Source: Phycisphaerae bacterium
Lineage (GTDB): Bacteria; Planctomycetota; Phycisphaerae; Phycisphaerales; SM1A02
Assembly: GCA_002862325.1 (NCBI GenBank)
Contig: PKCT01000072.1
Coordinates: 1-6,700 of the forward strand
Length of the DNA: 6,700 nucleotides
Reading direction: 5' to 3'
Of the stretch, positions 6,052 to 6,700 are shown piece by piece. The position numbers and the translations under genes are program-made. The notes under the pieces were generated by a model. The model was not told the origin of the DNA, made no database searches, and saw only the letters and a list, made by a program, of their open reading frames with translations. Each line of letters starts with the position of its first letter. Positions within the stretch are counted from its first letter, which is position 1.

Positions 6052-6700
6052 TCAGCCCTCCAGACGCTCGCGCCAGGTCTGGATCCTGGGGTGGTCGGTG
6101 AGATCGAACTCGAGGGGCGTCACGGTCACCGCCGGCGAGGACAGCAGGTCGACGTCGGTGTCCGGATGAGTATGTACGAACTCCATGCCGCTGCCCGCCG
6201 CCCAGTAGTAGGGCTGACCCAGCGGACTCGTACGCTTCTCGTAGTGCCCGGCACCCGGCGCCGTGTTCATCGGACAGACCCGCATCGGCGGCATCGACGC
6301 ATCGTCGGACTCGGTTCGAGGCACGTTGACGTTGATCACCGCGTGCGGGTCGAGCGGATGCTCGAGAACCCGATCGATCGCCACGCGACCGATCTCCGCG
6401 GCCCGGGCGAATCGCGTTCGACTCCGATCTCCAAGGTGGAGACTGACCGCGATGGACGGAACCCCGAGAAAGGCGCTCTCGACCGCCGCCGCGACCGTGC
6501 CGGAGTAGATCACGTTGATGCCAACGTTCGCGCCGGCGTTCATCCCCGAGATCGTGATGTCGGGGCGGCTGTCGTCACCGTGGATCTCACGCCACAGGGA
6601 CTGCATCGCGACCTTCACACAGTCCGCCGGTCGTCCGTCGACGGCGTATCCGACCGAACCATCGTCCATCACCGTCTGGTGCACCAGAAGCGGCTCGTGG
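6052..6700 (-). CDS. surE: 5'/3'-nucleotidase SurE (N-terminus beyond the window)
   Basis: About 216 C-terminal residues of SurE are visible; the frame is open to the window edge, so the N-terminal part with the first metal ligands (NDDG motif) is missing. SurE is a metal-dependent phosphatase that removes phosphate from nucleoside 5'- and 3'-monophosphates and is linked to stationary-phase and stress survival. Conserved blocks seen on the minus strand are YAVDGRPADCVKVA (DGRPADCVKV at 6610-6639), the metal-ligand loop ISGMNAGANVG (about 6520-6552), YSGTVAAAVES with GVPSIAVSL (around 6440-6507), INVNVP and the C-terminal DTDVDLLSSPAVTVTPLEFDLTD. The GTG at 6684 is internal, not the start, because HEPLL upstream of it continues the family alignment. 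It converges on the TonB-like gene with 25 bases between stops and is not part of the gyrA unit. Confidence 0.94.
   Translation of the reverse strand, partial: HEPLLVHQTVMDDGSVGYAVDGRPADCVKVAMQSLWREIHGDDSRPDITISGMNAGANVGINVIYSGTVAAAVESAFLGVPSIAVSLHLGDRSRTRFARAAEIGRVAIDRVLEHPLDPHAVINVNVPRTESDDASMPPMRVCPMNTAPGAGHYEKRTSPLGQPYYWAAGSGMEFVHTHPDTDVDLLSSPAVTVTPLEFDLTDHPRIQTWRERLEG

Noticed and set aside
4622..6169. 515-codon plus-strand frame overlapping exbD, the tonB-like gene and the end of surE
   Set aside because: It is extremely Arg/Pro-rich and runs across three real genes out of frame; considered only as the frame reached by slippage at the C tract.

Overview
The window is a gene-dense, high-GC chromosomal segment from a Gram-negative-type (diderm) bacterium. 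Evidence for an outer membrane is a beta-barrel porin end and an ExbD/TonB pair. The gyrA sequence (a GESVIYPTLV-type quinolone-region motif), the OprO/P-like porin, the scarcity of Shine-Dalgarno sequences and the heavy use of the CGA arginine codon together suggest the Planctomycetes/PVC group, perhaps a Phycisphaera-like lineage. That placement is an inference from recall, not from any search.

Layout: (1) 1-483 is the 3' end of an outer-membrane porin gene cut by the window edge. (2) 527-1177 encodes a TlyA/FtsJ-type RNA 2'-O-methyltransferase that lacks the usual S4 RNA-binding domain and starts at TTG. (3) 1178-1302 is the only sizeable intergenic stretch (125 bases), a leader with two small hairpins and a possible -10 element upstream of gyrA. 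(4) 1303-3984 is a full-length gyrA. (5) 3981-4331 is a small STAS-domain protein (anti-sigma-factor-antagonist type) overlapping gyrA by the four bases ATGA. (6) 4336-4818 is an ExbD/TolR-family proton-channel subunit. (7) 4824-6026 is a TonB-like protein with a long Pro-rich linker. (8) 6052-6700, on the minus strand, is most of surE, convergent with the tonB-like gene and running off the window edge.

Genes 4 to 7 are packed with gaps of 5 bases or fewer, or an overlap, so they probably form one transcription unit: gyrase subunit, regulatory STAS protein, then two parts of an inner-membrane energy-transducing complex. No ExbB/TolQ partner is present in the window, so the motor must be completed from elsewhere.

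I saw no mobile element, CRISPR array, tRNA or rRNA, and no clearly new system. The points most worth a second look are the S4-less TlyA with a basic insertion, the altered canonical GyrA box and quinolone-pocket residue, the altered STAS serine motif, the gyrA-STAS-exbD-tonB arrangement without exbB, and an eight-C tract inside the tonB-like gene.
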